A DNA stretch of 64,000 nt, taken from positions 2,108,001 through 2,172,000 of the forward strand of contig NZ_CP043732.1 in the NCBI RefSeq assembly GCF_014084045.1, given 5' to 3'. This DNA is from Microbacterium esteraromaticum (GTDB taxonomy: Bacteria > Actinomycetota > Actinomycetes > Actinomycetales > Microbacteriaceae). Below are positions 39,427 through 48,397 of the stretch, piece by piece (the stretch's first letter is position 1; the number at the start of each line of letters is the position of its first letter). A program made the position numbers and the translations under genes. Under the pieces are notes generated by a model. That model was given only the letters and a program-made list of their open reading frames with translations, made no database searches and was not told the origin of the DNA.

Positions 39427-40704
39427 ATGACGCAGGCCGACTGGGAGAACCGGATCCTCACGGCAGTGGACGAGACCAGCGACGAGCTCCTCGAGCTCGC
39501 CGGGCTCCTGATCCGCACTCCGAGCGAGAACCCGCTCGGAGACTGCACCGAGATCGCCGACGTCATCGCCGGGCACCTCCGCGGTGCCGACATCGACGCC
39601 GAGCTCTTCGACGCGGGTCAGGGGCGCGTGAGCGTCGTCGCCCACCGTGGCGAGAAGGCCGAGGGGCAGCGCCACCTCGTCTTCGCCGGCCACCACGACG
39701 TCGTCCCGGTCGGCGACGTCAGCCGCTGGTCCTTCCCGCCGTTCGCCGGAGACGTCGTCGACGGGTGGCTGCGCGGTCGCGGAGCCAGCGACATGAAGGC
39801 CGGTCTCGCCGGTCTCATCCACGTCTTCATCCTGCTGGAGCGGCTCGGAGTGCCTCTCGCGGGGCGGCTGTCGCTGGCATCCGTCCCCGACGAGGAGACC
39901 GGCGGACGCCTGGGCGCCGACTGGCTGCTCGACCAGGGCGTGCTCGACGGAGCCGACGGAGGCATCATCGCCGAGCCGGCCGAGCGCGACCATCCGACCA
40001 TCGGCCAGAAGGGCAGCAACTGGTTCCGGCTGACGATCCAGGGCAGGCCGGGTCACGGCAGCCTCCAGCCCGTGCACGGCACCAGCGCCAACCTGCTCGG
40101 CGCCAAGGCGATCATCGCACTGCAGCGACTCTGGGACATGACCCCCGATGCGCCGGAGGAGGTGCGGCAGCTGATCGCCGACTCCAAGCACTTCGCCGTG
40201 CAGCGCGAGGGCTATGCCCCAGAGGTGGCCGAGGTCTTCGAGCACGTCACGATCAACGTCGGCACCGTGCACGGCGGGACATCCACCAACGTCGTCGCCG
40301 ACACCTGCGTGATCGAGTTCGACACGCGAGTGCCCATCGGCCTCTCCCGTGCCGAGGTGCTGGCGCGCGTCGAGGAGATCCTGGCCGAAGAGGGCATCGA
40401 GGGCGAGATCGAGCCGCTCGGGTTCACGAGCGAGCCGAACTGGACGGTGCCCACCGATCCGGTCGTCGAGACCCTCGTCAGCGCGCTGCGCGAGCTCTCC
40501 GACCCCGAGGCGCAGGGCGTGCTGCAGTGGGCGTCCTCCGACGCCCGCACGTTCCGCCGCCACGGCATTCCCGTGCTGCAGTACGGCCCGGCAGACCTGC
40601 AGACCATCCACAGCTTCGACGAGCGGGCGCTCGCCGCCGACGTCGTGCTGGCCGCGAAGGTCTACGCGCTGAGCGCCATCCGCTTCCTCGGGCTGACCGA
40701 CTGA
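39427..40704 (+). CDS. M20-family metallopeptidase/deacylase (425 aa)
   Basis: Zinc-dependent amidohydrolase of the ArgE/DapE/carboxypeptidase G2 group. Metal ligands are in FAGHHDVVPVGD (His and Asp), GRGASDMKAG (bridging Asp), SVPDEETGG (catalytic Glu-Glu pair) and the late HSFDER His. A dimerisation domain with GRPGHGSLQPVHGTSAN lies between. No signal peptide, so it acts on the imported compound in the cytoplasm, probably cutting an N-acyl or peptide bond. It directly follows the binding protein gene (40 bp). Confidence 0.9.
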   Translation: MTQADWENRILTAVDETSDELLELAGLLIRTPSENPLGDCTEIADVIAGHLRGADIDAELFDAGQGRVSVVAHRGEKAEGQRHLVFAGHHDVVPVGDVSRWSFPPFAGDVVDGWLRGRGASDMKAGLAGLIHVFILLERLGVPLAGRLSLASVPDEETGGRLGADWLLDQGVLDGADGGIIAEPAERDHPTIGQKGSNWFRLTIQGRPGHGSLQPVHGTSANLLGAKAIIALQRLWDMTPDAPEEVRQLIADSKHFAVQREGYAPEVAEVFEHVTINVGTVHGGTSTNVVADTCVIEFDTRVPIGLSRAEVLARVEEILAEEGIEGEIEPLGFTSEPNWTVPTDPVVETLVSALRELSDPEAQGVLQWASSDARTFRRHGIPVLQYGPADLQTIHSFDERALAADVVLAAKVYALSAIRFLGLTD

Positions 40705-40748
40705 CCGCCGACCGCCACCACAGAACACTCAAGAAGAGAGAGAAACGC

Positions 40749-41693
40749 ATGCTCACCCAGGTACTCGACGTCGTCGACCTGCTCGACTCCCCGCAGACGT
40801 CGGGGGAGTCGCTCGCCGCCTACCTCCGCGCCCAGGGCGCCGAAGGAGCGGAGATCCATGTCGAGACGATCACCGGCGACGACGGCTCGACCGACTTCGT
40901 CCGGGTCGTCATCCCCGGTTCTGCAGGGAAGCGCTCTGGCGGCTCTGCGCCCACCCTCGGCGTGATCGGCCGCCTCGGCGGCGCAGGCGCGCGCCCCGAG
41001 CGGATCGGCTTCGTCTCCGACGGCGACGGCGCAGCGGCGGCGCTGTCGGCAGCCGCCAAGCTGCTGCAGATGAAGGCCCGCGGCGACGAGCTGCCCGGCG
41101 ACGTCATCGTGACGACCCACGTCACCGGGTGGGCTCCGACCGAGCCGCACGACCCGGTGCCGTTCATGGGCTCGCCGGTCGACATGGGCACGATGAACGA
41201 GCATGAGGTCACCGACGAGATGGACGCCATCGTCTCGATCGACACCACGAAGGGCAACCGCACCATCAACCACCGCGGGATCGCCATCTCGCCGACGGTC
41301 AAGGAGGGCTACATCCTGCGACCGAGCGAGGACCTCGTCGGCATCGCCGAGAGCGTCACCGGCGTCTCGGCAGTCGTGTTCCCCCTCGCCACGCAGGACA
41401 TCACGCCCTACGGCAACGACCTGCACCACCTGAACTCGATCCTGCAGCCCGCGGTCGCCACCTCGGCACCCGTGGTCGGGGTCGCCATCACCACGGCAGT
41501 GCCTGTGGCCGGATGTGCGACCGGCGCCAGCCACGAGGTCGACATCGAGCTCGCCGCCCGGTTCGCCGTCGAGACCGCGAAGTACTACGGCGCCGGTCAG
41601 GTGGCCTTCCACGACGAGGAGCAGTTCGCGCACCTCGTCGAGCTCTACGGCACGGCGCACCACCTGCAGACGCTCGGACGCAAGGCGGACTGA
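40749..41693 (+). CDS. DUF1177 family protein (314 aa)
   Basis: I recognise this as DUF1177, a family without established function. Seen: a conserved N-terminus (LDVVDLLDSPQTSGE), VIGRLGGAGARPERIGFVSDGDG, THVTGWAPTEPHDPVPFMGSPVDM, SIDTTKGNRTINHRGIAISP and the ending VEIELAARF-like VDIELAARFAVETAKYYGAGQ. Several His, Asp and Glu in motifs suggest a metal or acid-base active site, but this is inference. No membrane segment. Located between the M20 peptidase and the transporter ATPases, 44 bp and 5 bp away, so it belongs to the same pathway. Confidence 0.82.
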   Translation: MLTQVLDVVDLLDSPQTSGESLAAYLRAQGAEGAEIHVETITGDDGSTDFVRVVIPGSAGKRSGGSAPTLGVIGRLGGAGARPERIGFVSDGDGAAAALSAAAKLLQMKARGDELPGDVIVTTHVTGWAPTEPHDPVPFMGSPVDMGTMNEHEVTDEMDAIVSIDTTKGNRTINHRGIAISPTVKEGYILRPSEDLVGIAESVTGVSAVVFPLATQDITPYGNDLHHLNSILQPAVATSAPVVGVAITTAVPVAGCATGASHEVDIELAARFAVETAKYYGAGQVAFHDEEQFAHLVELYGTAHHLQTLGRKAD

Positions 41694-41698
41694 TCACG

Positions 41699-42538
41699 AT
41701 GACGGCTCTTCTCCGCGTCGAGGATCTCACCGTCGAGGTGCGGTCAGCGCACGGCACCAGCACCCCGGTGAACGGGATCAGCTTCGACATCGAGCGTGGC
41801 GAGACTGTCGGCATCGTCGGCGAGTCCGGCTCGGGGAAGAGCCTCACCGCCATGTCGATCATCCAGCTGCTGCCCACCAGGGCCGTGCGGATGGTCGGCG
41901 GGCGGATCCTGTTCGACGGCGACGACATGGCCGGCTTCGGCGCGTCGCGGATGCGCGACATCCGCGGGCGCCGGATCGGCACGATCTTCCAGGAGCCGAT
42001 GACGGCACTCAACCCCGCCTTCACCATCGGGTTCCAGATCGCCGAGCCGCTGCGCAGGCACCTGAAGCTCAGCCGGACCCAGGCGAAGGCGCGGGTGATC
42101 GAGCTGCTCGACATGGTGGGCATCCACCGCTCTGCGCAGACCGCCGCGTCGTACCCCCATCAGCTCTCGGGCGGCATGCGGCAGCGCGCGATGATCGCGA
42201 TGGCGATGTCGTGCGAGCCCGACCTGCTGATCGCCGACGAGCCGACGACGGCGCTGGATGTGACCACGCAGTCGCAGATCCTCGATCTCGTGCTCGACCT
42301 GCAGGAGAGCCACGGCACGGCGGTCCTGCTCGTGACGCACGACCTCGGCGTCGTGGCAGAGACCTGCCGCCGCGTGGTCGTGATGCGCCGGGGCGAGATC
42401 GTCGAGAAGTCCGACGTCGATGCGCTGTTCCGCGCGCCAGAGCATCCGTACACCCGTGGACTGCTGGAGTCGATGCCGTCGCGCAACGCCGGCAAGGACC
42501 GGCTCCCTACCGTCGCCGAGAGGGCAGGACTGTCATGA
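41699..42538 (+). CDS. Peptide-type ABC transporter ATPase, DppD family (279 aa)
   Basis: ATPase subunit: Walker [15 protein letters not shown] (about residue 40), Q-loop [10 protein letters not shown], signature [14 protein letters not shown], Walker [14 protein letters not shown] and switch His in VTHDLG. The C-terminus [13 protein letters not shown] is present, but the extended iron-sulfur or oligopeptide C-domain of some homologues is short here (279 versus about 330 residues). The ATG at 41699 is 5 bp after the DUF1177 stop and overlaps the next ATPase at its end (ATGA). Confidence 0.92.
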   Translation: MTALLRVEDLTVEVRSAHGTSTPVNGISFDIERGETVGIVGESGSGKSLTAMSIIQLLPTRAVRMVGGRILFDGDDMAGFGASRMRDIRGRRIGTIFQEPMTALNPAFTIGFQIAEPLRRHLKLSRTQAKARVIELLDMVGIHRSAQTAASYPHQLSGGMRQRAMIAMAMSCEPDLLIADEPTTALDVTTQSQILDLVLDLQESHGTAVLLVTHDLGVVAETCRRVVVMRRGEIVEKSDVDALFRAPEHPYTRGLLESMPSRNAGKDRLPTVAERAGLS

Positions 42539-43392
42539 GCACGCTGCTGAGCGTCCGAGGACTCGTCAAGGAGTACCAGCAGAGGGGCGCCAAGCGGGGC
42601 GACCCGCTGTTCCGCGCCGTCGACGAGGTCGACTTCGATCTCGAAGAGGGTACGACCCTCGCGATCGTGGGCGAATCGGGTTCGGGCAAGTCGACGACCG
42701 GCCGATGTGCCCTGCGGCTGATCGAGCCGACCGCGGGCAGCGTGGTCTACGACGGCGTCGACCTGGTGGGTCTCAGCGCCGAGGAGATGCGCCGCCGGCG
42801 ATCCCAGATGCAGATCGTGTTCCAGGACACCTACGCATCGCTCGACCCTCGCTGGACGGTGGGCCGGCTGCTCGCCGAGCCGCTGGAGCTGCACGAGCGA
42901 CTCAGCCGCCGTGAGGTGCGCGGTCGAGTGGCCGAGATGCTCGAGACGGTCGGGCTCGAGGCGGCGCACGCCGACCGCTATCCGCACGAGTTCTCAGGCG
43001 GCCAGCGCCAGCGCATCGGCATCGCCAGGGCCCTCATGCTCAAGCCCCGCCTGGTCGTGTGCGACGAGCCGGTGTCGGCGCTCGACGTGTCGGTGCAGGC
43101 CCAGGTGCTCAACCTGATGAAAGACCTGCAGGACGAGTTCGGCCTGAGCTACCTGTTCATCTCGCACGACATCGCGGTTGTCGAGTTCATGGCCGACGAC
43201 GTCATCGTCATGAACCACGGCAGGGTCGTGGAGGCCGGACGCTGCGCCGACGTGCTGGCCGATCCGCAGGAGCCCTACACGCGTGCGCTGCTGGCCGCGG
43301 TGCCGGAGCCGGATCCTGCGGCGGCGCGAGACCGTGCGTCGCGACGTGCCGTCGTGGAGGCAGGACTGCGGGCCGCGGAGGCGGTCGCATGA
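42535..43392 (+). CDS. Peptide-type ABC transporter ATPase, DppF family (285 aa)
   Basis: Second ATPase subunit: Walker [28 protein letters not shown] (Q-loop, DppF-type), signature [15 protein letters not shown], Walker [15 protein letters not shown], switch SHDIAVV. Ends with the usual [14 protein letters not shown]. Starts in the ATGA overlap with the DppD-like gene and overlaps the AroM-like gene by 4 bp. Confidence 0.92.
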   Translation: MSTLLSVRGLVKEYQQRGAKRGDPLFRAVDEVDFDLEEGTTLAIVGESGSGKSTTGRCALRLIEPTAGSVVYDGVDLVGLSAEEMRRRRSQMQIVFQDTYASLDPRWTVGRLLAEPLELHERLSRREVRGRVAEMLETVGLEAAHADRYPHEFSGGQRQRIGIARALMLKPRLVVCDEPVSALDVSVQAQVLNLMKDLQDEFGLSYLFISHDIAVVEFMADDVIVMNHGRVVEAGRCADVLADPQEPYTRALLAAVPEPDPAAARDRASRRAVVEAGLRAAEAVA

Positions 43393-44063
43393 TCCTCGGA
43401 TGCGTGACGATCGGACAGGCCCCGCGCGTCGACGTCGTGCCGGACATCGAGCCGCTGCTGCCCGGCATCCGGATCGTCGAACGCGGCGCGCTGGATGAGC
43501 TGACTCCCGCGGAGATCGCCGAGCTGACACCCGCTGAGGGCCGTGCGGCGCTCGTGTCGCGGCTGCGCGACGGCTCCTCGGCGGTGCTCGACGAGGAGCG
43601 TATGCTGCCGCTCGTGCAGCGCGCGGTCGACGCGGTGGTCGCCGACGGTGCGGGAGCCGTGCTGGTGCTGTGCACGGGTCACCTGCCCGAGCTGCGTTCG
43701 CCGGTGCCGGTCTACACGGCCGAGCGCCTCGCCCGCGGTGCTGCCGCGACGCTCGTCGGCGAGGACCGGCTGGGGGTGCTCGTCCCCACCCTGCGGCAGG
43801 TCGACGACATCGCCGCACGCTGGCGGCACGACCTCGGCCGTCGGGTCAGCATCGGCGCCGTCGATCCGTACACGGCGGACGACGCGGAGTTAGCCTCGGC
43901 GGCGAGGGGGCTGGCGGCGGAGGGCGTCGACTGGATCTTCCTCGACTGCATCGGCTACTCCGAGCGCATGGCGTCGATCGTGCAGGACGCCTCAGGGGCC
44001 CGTGCTCTGACAGCGCGGGGACTGGCCGCGCGCATGGCCGCCGCGGCGGTCGCGACCGCCTGA
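43389..44063 (+). CDS. AroM-like protein (224 aa)
   Basis: Resembles AroM, a protein of unknown function first named from the aroL-aroM operon of E. coli. Visible: LGCVTIGQAPRVDVVPDI at the N-terminus, IVERGALDELTPAEIAELTP, SRLRDGSS, VLCTGHLPEL, and a C-terminal DWIFLDCIGYSERM. The conserved cysteines (Cys5, CTG, DCIGY) resemble the two-cysteine arrangement of Asp/Glu racemases, so a racemase or isomerase role is a reasonable guess; it is not established. Last gene of the operon, coupled by ATGA. Confidence 0.83.
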   Translation: MILGCVTIGQAPRVDVVPDIEPLLPGIRIVERGALDELTPAEIAELTPAEGRAALVSRLRDGSSAVLDEERMLPLVQRAVDAVVADGAGAVLVLCTGHLPELRSPVPVYTAERLARGAAATLVGEDRLGVLVPTLRQVDDIAARWRHDLGRRVSIGAVDPYTADDAELASAARGLAAEGVDWIFLDCIGYSERMASIVQDASGARALTARGLAARMAAAAVATA

Positions 44064-44064
44064 T

Positions 44065-44090
44065 CGGCGCCGGAGGGGGCTCCGACGCCG
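44065..44090. terminator. Convergent terminator between AroM-like and aldolase genes
   Basis: 11-bp stem with one mismatch (a G-U wobble in minus-strand RNA) and GGGG loop, 2 bp after the AroM-like stop. Confidence 0.6.
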
Positions 44091-44102
44091 TGGCGAACAG
44101 CG

Positions 44103-44906
44103 TCAGTACGCGTCGGCGCTGCCCGATCCCGATGTCGGGATGAACCGCGCCGCGAGCGCCTCCGCGCCACGGGCGAGGACCGTGACGTCGGCGCCTGCGG
44201 AGAGGAAGTGCGCCCCCGCGGCGAGGAACGCGTCGGCTCCTGCCGGGTCGAAGGCGTTCACGCCGACCTTCTTCCCGGCTGCGGTGACCGCCTCGAACAC
44301 GCGCTGGACGGCTCCGAGGACGTCCGGGTGCGACTGCTGACCGGGGTAGCCCATCGACGCCGCAAGGTCGGCCGGCCCGACCAGCACGCCGTCGACTCCA
44401 TCGACCTCCGCGATCTCGGCGGCCGCCTTCACGGCATCCGCCGACTCGATCTGCACGAACAGCGAGATCGTCTCCGACGCGGTCGGAACATACCCGGCCA
44501 CGCGGCCCCAGCGGCCGCTGCGGGCGAGTGCTGAGCCGACCCCGCGCACACCCTCGGGCGGATATCGCACGGCGGCGACCGCCGCCTGCGCCTCGGCAGC
44601 AGACGCGACCATCGGCACCAGGAGGTTCTGCGCGCCGGTGTCGAGCACCTGCTTGATGATCACCGCGTCGTTCACCGGCACCCGCACGACCACGGGCACC
44701 CGGTACGCGGCGATCACCTGCAGCTGCTGCTGCACGGAGACGATGGTGTTCGGACCATGCTCCATGTCGATCAGCAGCCAGTCGATGCCCGATCCGGCGC
44801 AGATCTCGGCGTTCAGGGTGGTTCCGGTGCTCAGCCACATCCCGATCAGCGGGCGAGCGGCGTCAGCCAGAGCGTCGCGAAAGGTGGGCTCTAGACGAAG
44901 CGGCAT
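44103..44906 (-). CDS. hpaI: 4-hydroxy-2-oxoheptanedioate aldolase (267 aa)
   Basis: Class II aldolase that cleaves 4-hydroxy-2-oxo-heptane-1,7-dioate to pyruvate and succinic semialdehyde, the last step of the homoprotocatechuate pathway. Motifs: IDMEHGPN (catalytic His), VVVRVPV (pyruvate-binding Arg), FVQIES and DGVLVGPADLAASMG (metal ligands Glu and Asp). The start MPLRLEP at 44906 overlaps the hydratase gene by 16 bp. Length equals the family. Last gene of the hpa operon. Confidence 0.92.
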   Translation of the reverse strand: MPLRLEPTFRDALADAARPLIGMWLSTGTTLNAEICAGSGIDWLLIDMEHGPNTIVSVQQQLQVIAAYRVPVVVRVPVNDAVIIKQVLDTGAQNLLVPMVASAAEAQAAVAAVRYPPEGVRGVGSALARSGRWGRVAGYVPTASETISLFVQIESADAVKAAAEIAEVDGVDGVLVGPADLAASMGYPGQQSHPDVLGAVQRVFEAVTAAGKKVGVNAFDPAGADAFLAAGAHFLSAGADVTVLARGAEALAARFIPTSGSGSADAY

Positions 44907-45679
44907 GCGATGGTCCCCATCTCGCGGTAGTCGCACAGCACCTCGTCGCCGCGCTCGACCCACATGGGCCGTGTGAACGATCCTGCCAGGATGATCTCGC
45001 CCGCCTCGAGGCGCGCACCGTGCTGGTGGAACTTGTTCGCCAGCCACGCCACGCCCGTGGCGGGATGACCGAGAACCCCGGCCGCGACGCCGGTCTCCTC
45101 GATCTGGCCGTTCTTCGACAGCACGCCGGGCACCCAGCGCAGGTCGATCTCGTCGGGGCGCAGGTGCACGTCGCCCAGCACCATCGCGCCATACGCCGCG
45201 TTGTCGCTGATGGTGTCGACGATGGTGCGGCCCTCGAGTTCGATGTGCGAGTTCAGCACCTCGAGCGCGGGCACGGCGTAGTCGATCGCGGCGAGGGCGT
45301 CGTCGAGCGTGCAGTCCGGTCCTTCGAGCGGCGACTTGAGGACGAAGGCCAGCTCGACCTCGATGCGCACGTTCGAGAAGTCGTCGAACGGGATCTCGTC
45401 ACCCGAGCGGTACACGGTGTCGTCGAACATGACGCCGTAGTCGGGCTCGGTGATCCCGGTCGCCTGCTGCATCGCGCGCGAGGTCAGGCCGATCTTGCGC
45501 CCCACCAGGCGGCGTCCGGCGGCGACCTGCGAGTCGCGCCAGACGCCCTGGATGGCGTACGAGTCCTCGATCGTGGCATCCGGATGCCTGGCGGTGATGC
45601 GCGGCATCACGCCGCGCGTCCGCTCGGCCTCGGCGAGCTCGGCGGCGAGGGCCGCGATCGTCTCGGCGGGCAGCGTCAC
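44891..45679 (-). CDS. hpaH: 2-oxo-hept-4-ene-1,7-dioate hydratase (262 aa)
   Basis: Adds water to 2-oxohept-4-ene-1,7-dioate in the homoprotocatechuate meta-pathway. MhpD/HpcG family motifs: LVGRKIGLTSRAMQQ, EPDYGVMFDDTVY, RIEVELAFVLKSPLEG, ALEVLNSHIE, and the C-terminal GEIILAGSFTRP. The GTG at 45679 gives VTLPAETIAALAAEL, close to the family N-terminus and length, and overlaps the HpaD stop (GTGA). A longer in-frame start upstream would lie inside hpaD. Confidence 0.92.
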   Translation of the reverse strand: MTLPAETIAALAAELAEAERTRGVMPRITARHPDATIEDSYAIQGVWRDSQVAAGRRLVGRKIGLTSRAMQQATGITEPDYGVMFDDTVYRSGDEIPFDDFSNVRIEVELAFVLKSPLEGPDCTLDDALAAIDYAVPALEVLNSHIELEGRTIVDTISDNAAYGAMVLGDVHLRPDEIDLRWVPGVLSKNGQIEETGVAAGVLGHPATGVAWLANKFHQHGARLEAGEIILAGSFTRPMWVERGDEVLCDYREMGTIACRFV

Positions 45680-46842
45680 AGCTGGTGTCCCAGCTTGTAC
45701 TCGCCCTGCTTCCACTCGGGCATCGACTCCGCGCCCTCATCGGGGCGGGTGTACGAGAACCCGTCGGCGCCGATGGTCACCGCCATCTCGCTCGAATCGG
45801 TGCGGGCGAGAACGGACTGCGGGTTGCCGTCGAGGTCGAGCACGAGCGAGGCGTCGGTGTACCAGCTGGGCACGACGGGGTTGCCCCACCAGTCGCGGCG
45901 CTGGTTGTCGTGCACGTCCCAGGTGACCACGGGGTTGTCGGGGTCGCCGGTGTAGTAGTCCTGTGTGTAGATCTCGACCCGGTGGCCGTCGGGGTCGCGC
46001 AGGTAGAGGTAGAACGCATTGCTGACTCCGTGGCGGCCGGGGCCGCGCTCGATGGCGTCGGAGCGACGGAGTGCCCCGAGCTTGTCGCAGATCGCGAGGA
46101 TGTTGTGCTTCTCGTGCGTCGCGAAGCACACGTGGTGCATGCGCGGGCCGTCGCCGCCTGTCATGGCGGTGTCGTGCACGGTGGGCTTGCGGCGCATCCA
46201 CGCCGCGTACACGGTGCCTTCGCCGTCCTGGATGTCCTCGGTGACGCGGAAGCCGAGGTCCTGCATGAAGCGCACGGCTCGCGGCACATCGGGGGTGACC
46301 TGGTTGAAGTGGTCGAGACGCACCAGCTCGCCGGGGATGTGCAGGTCGTAGCGCCACGACATCCTCTCGACATGCTCGCTCTGGTGGAAGAACTCGTACG
46401 GGAAGCCCAGCGGGTCGACCACGCGCACCGAGTCGCCGATGCCCTTGACGAAACCGTCCGGGTTGCGACGGACGTCGCAGCCGAGCTCGGTGTAGAACTC
46501 GACGGCACGGTCGAGGTCCTCTGGCGTGCGGACCCGGTACGAGAACGCCGCGACGGCAGCGAGGTCTCCCTTGCGCAGCACCAGGTTGTGGTGGATGAAC
46601 TCCTCGGTCGAGCGGAGGTAGATCGAGGTGTCGTCCTCTTCGGTGACGTACAGGCCGAGGATGTCGACGTAGAACTGCCGCGACGCGGCGAGGTCGGTGA
46701 CGACGAGCTCCATGTACGCGCAGCGCAGGATGTCCGGCGGCGTCGCGACGGGCGTCGCGATGGGGTCATCGGTGTGGATCGGCGCCTCCTGGCTCACGTA
46801 GAAGCCGGAGGAGGTGAGGGTCTTGCCATCGTGGTCGGTCAT
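45676..46842 (-). CDS. hpaD: 3,4-dihydroxyphenylacetate 2,3-dioxygenase (388 aa)
   Basis: Extradiol dioxygenase opening the homoprotocatechuate ring. It is the vicinal-oxygen-chelate type known from Brevibacterium and Arthrobacter, not the E. coli LigB type. Metal ligands His178 (RLDHFNQV), His237 (RMHHVCF) and Glu290 (GHRVEIYT) are offset by exactly 23 from His155, His214 and Glu267 of the Brevibacterium enzyme. Four beta-alpha-beta modules are present and the N-terminus is about 23 residues longer. Iron or manganese use cannot be read from sequence. AAGGA precedes the ATG by 7 bp. Confidence 0.95.
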   Translation of the reverse strand: MTDHDGKTLTSSGFYVSQEAPIHTDDPIATPVATPPDILRCAYMELVVTDLAASRQFYVDILGLYVTEEDDTSIYLRSTEEFIHHNLVLRKGDLAAVAAFSYRVRTPEDLDRAVEFYTELGCDVRRNPDGFVKGIGDSVRVVDPLGFPYEFFHQSEHVERMSWRYDLHIPGELVRLDHFNQVTPDVPRAVRFMQDLGFRVTEDIQDGEGTVYAAWMRRKPTVHDTAMTGGDGPRMHHVCFATHEKHNILAICDKLGALRRSDAIERGPGRHGVSNAFYLYLRDPDGHRVEIYTQDYYTGDPDNPVVTWDVHDNQRRDWWGNPVVPSWYTDASLVLDLDGNPQSVLARTDSSEMAVTIGADGFSYTRPDEGAESMPEWKQGEYKLGHQL

Positions 46843-46876
46843 GTCAGCGTCCTTGCTTGTCTGTTCCGGCGGCCGG

Positions 46877-48397
46877 TCAGCGCGGGTCCGGGTCGTCGAG
46901 GTCCTGCTTGCCGAAGGCGGGGTTGTGGGGCGCGCCGAGAGTGATGTGCACACTCTGCTGGTCGGTGTAGAAGTCGATCGAGCGGTATCCGCCCTCGTGC
47001 CCGAGCCCGGATGCCTTGACGCCGCCGAACGGTGTGCGCAGGTCTCGCACGTTGTTCGAGTTGAGCCACACCATGCCGGCCTCGACGGCGCCTGCGAAAT
47101 TGTGCGCGCGCTTGAGGTCGTTGGTCCAGATGTAGGCGGCGAGACCGTACTTCGTGTTGTTCGCGAGGGCCAGCGCCTCCTCCTCCGTGTCGAAGGGCGT
47201 GATCGCGACGACCGGGCCGAAGATCTCCTCCTGGAAGATGCGGGCGTCGGGGGCAACATCGGCGAATGCGGTCGGGGCGACGTAGTTGCCGGTGGGGAAG
47301 CCCTCCGGTCGGCCGCCTCCGGCGATCAGGCGACCCTCGGTCTTGCCGATCTCGACGTAGCTCATCACCTTGTCGTAGTGCTCGGGGTGCACCAGCGCGC
47401 CGACCTCGGTGGTCGGGTCGTGGGGGAGGCCCACCTTGACGCGCTTCGCCAGGGCGCCGAAGCGCTCGACGAACTCGTCGTAGATGCCGCGCTGCACGAT
47501 GATGCGGCTGCCTGCGGTGCAGCGCTCGCCGTTGAGCGAGTAGACGCCGAAGATGCAGGCGTCGACCGCGGTCTCGAGGTCGGCGTCGTCGAAGACGACG
47601 GCAGGGCTCTTGCCGCCCAGCTCCATCGAGAGGCCCTTGAGGAAGGGCGCGGAGTTGCCGAAGATGATCTGGCCGGTGCGGCTCTCGCCCGTGAACGAGA
47701 TCAGCGGCACATCCGGGTGCTTCACGAGCGCGTCGCCCGCGTCCTCGCCGAGGCCGTTGACCAGGTTGAAGACGCCCTGCGGCAGGCCCGCCTCCTCGAA
47801 GATCCCGGCCCAGAGCGATGCCGACAGCGGCGTGAACTCTGCGGGCTTGAGCACGACGGTGTTGCCGGTTGCGAGCGCCGGGCCGAGCTTCCACGACTCC
47901 AGCATGAACGGGGTGTTCCACGGGGTGATGAGGCCCGCGACGCCGATCGGCTTGCGGTTGACGTAGTTCATCTGCTTGCCCGGCACCTTGAAGGCGTCAT
48001 CCGCCTGCGCCACGATCAGGTCAGCGAAGAAGCGGAAGTTCTCGGCGGCGCGGCGCGCCTGGCCGAGCGCCTGGGTGATCGGCAGACCCGAGTCGAACGA
48101 CTCCAGCTCGGCGAGGCGGGCGTCGCGCGACTCGACGATGTCGGCGATGCGGTGCAGCACGCGCGAGCGCTCGCGCGGCAGCATGCGCGGCCACGGGCCA
48201 TCGGTGAAGGCGCGGCGGGCGGCGGCGACGGCGCGATCGATGTCGGCCTTCTTGCCCGCGGCGGCGTGCACGTACGTCTCGTTGGTGACGGGGTTGAGCA
48301 CCTCGAACGTGTCGCCGTCGATCGAGTCGGTGAACTCGCCGTCGATGTAGTGCTGGATCTTCGAGGGCAGGTCTGCGGGGGTGTAGACGTCGGTCAT
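46877..48397 (-). CDS. hpaE: 5-carboxymethyl-2-hydroxymuconate semialdehyde dehydrogenase (506 aa)
   Basis: NAD-dependent aldehyde dehydrogenase acting on the ring-cleavage product. Motifs: LITPWNTPFMLESWKLGPAL, the NAD-binding SFTGESRTG, catalytic Glu in LELGGKSPAVVFDD and catalytic Cys in NGERCTAGSRI. The N-terminus DLPSKIQHYIDGEFTDS matches HpaE proteins. The ATG at 48397 overlaps the GntR stop (TGATG), with GAAGGA 5 bp upstream; an ATG one codon earlier is equally close. The gap of 34 bp to hpaD carries its ribosome binding site. Confidence 0.94.
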   Translation of the reverse strand: MTDVYTPADLPSKIQHYIDGEFTDSIDGDTFEVLNPVTNETYVHAAAGKKADIDRAVAAARRAFTDGPWPRMLPRERSRVLHRIADIVESRDARLAELESFDSGLPITQALGQARRAAENFRFFADLIVAQADDAFKVPGKQMNYVNRKPIGVAGLITPWNTPFMLESWKLGPALATGNTVVLKPAEFTPLSASLWAGIFEEAGLPQGVFNLVNGLGEDAGDALVKHPDVPLISFTGESRTGQIIFGNSAPFLKGLSMELGGKSPAVVFDDADLETAVDACIFGVYSLNGERCTAGSRIIVQRGIYDEFVERFGALAKRVKVGLPHDPTTEVGALVHPEHYDKVMSYVEIGKTEGRLIAGGGRPEGFPTGNYVAPTAFADVAPDARIFQEEIFGPVVAITPFDTEEEALALANNTKYGLAAYIWTNDLKRAHNFAGAVEAGMVWLNSNNVRDLRTPFGGVKASGLGHEGGYRSIDFYTDQQSVHITLGAPHNPAFGKQDLDDPDPR

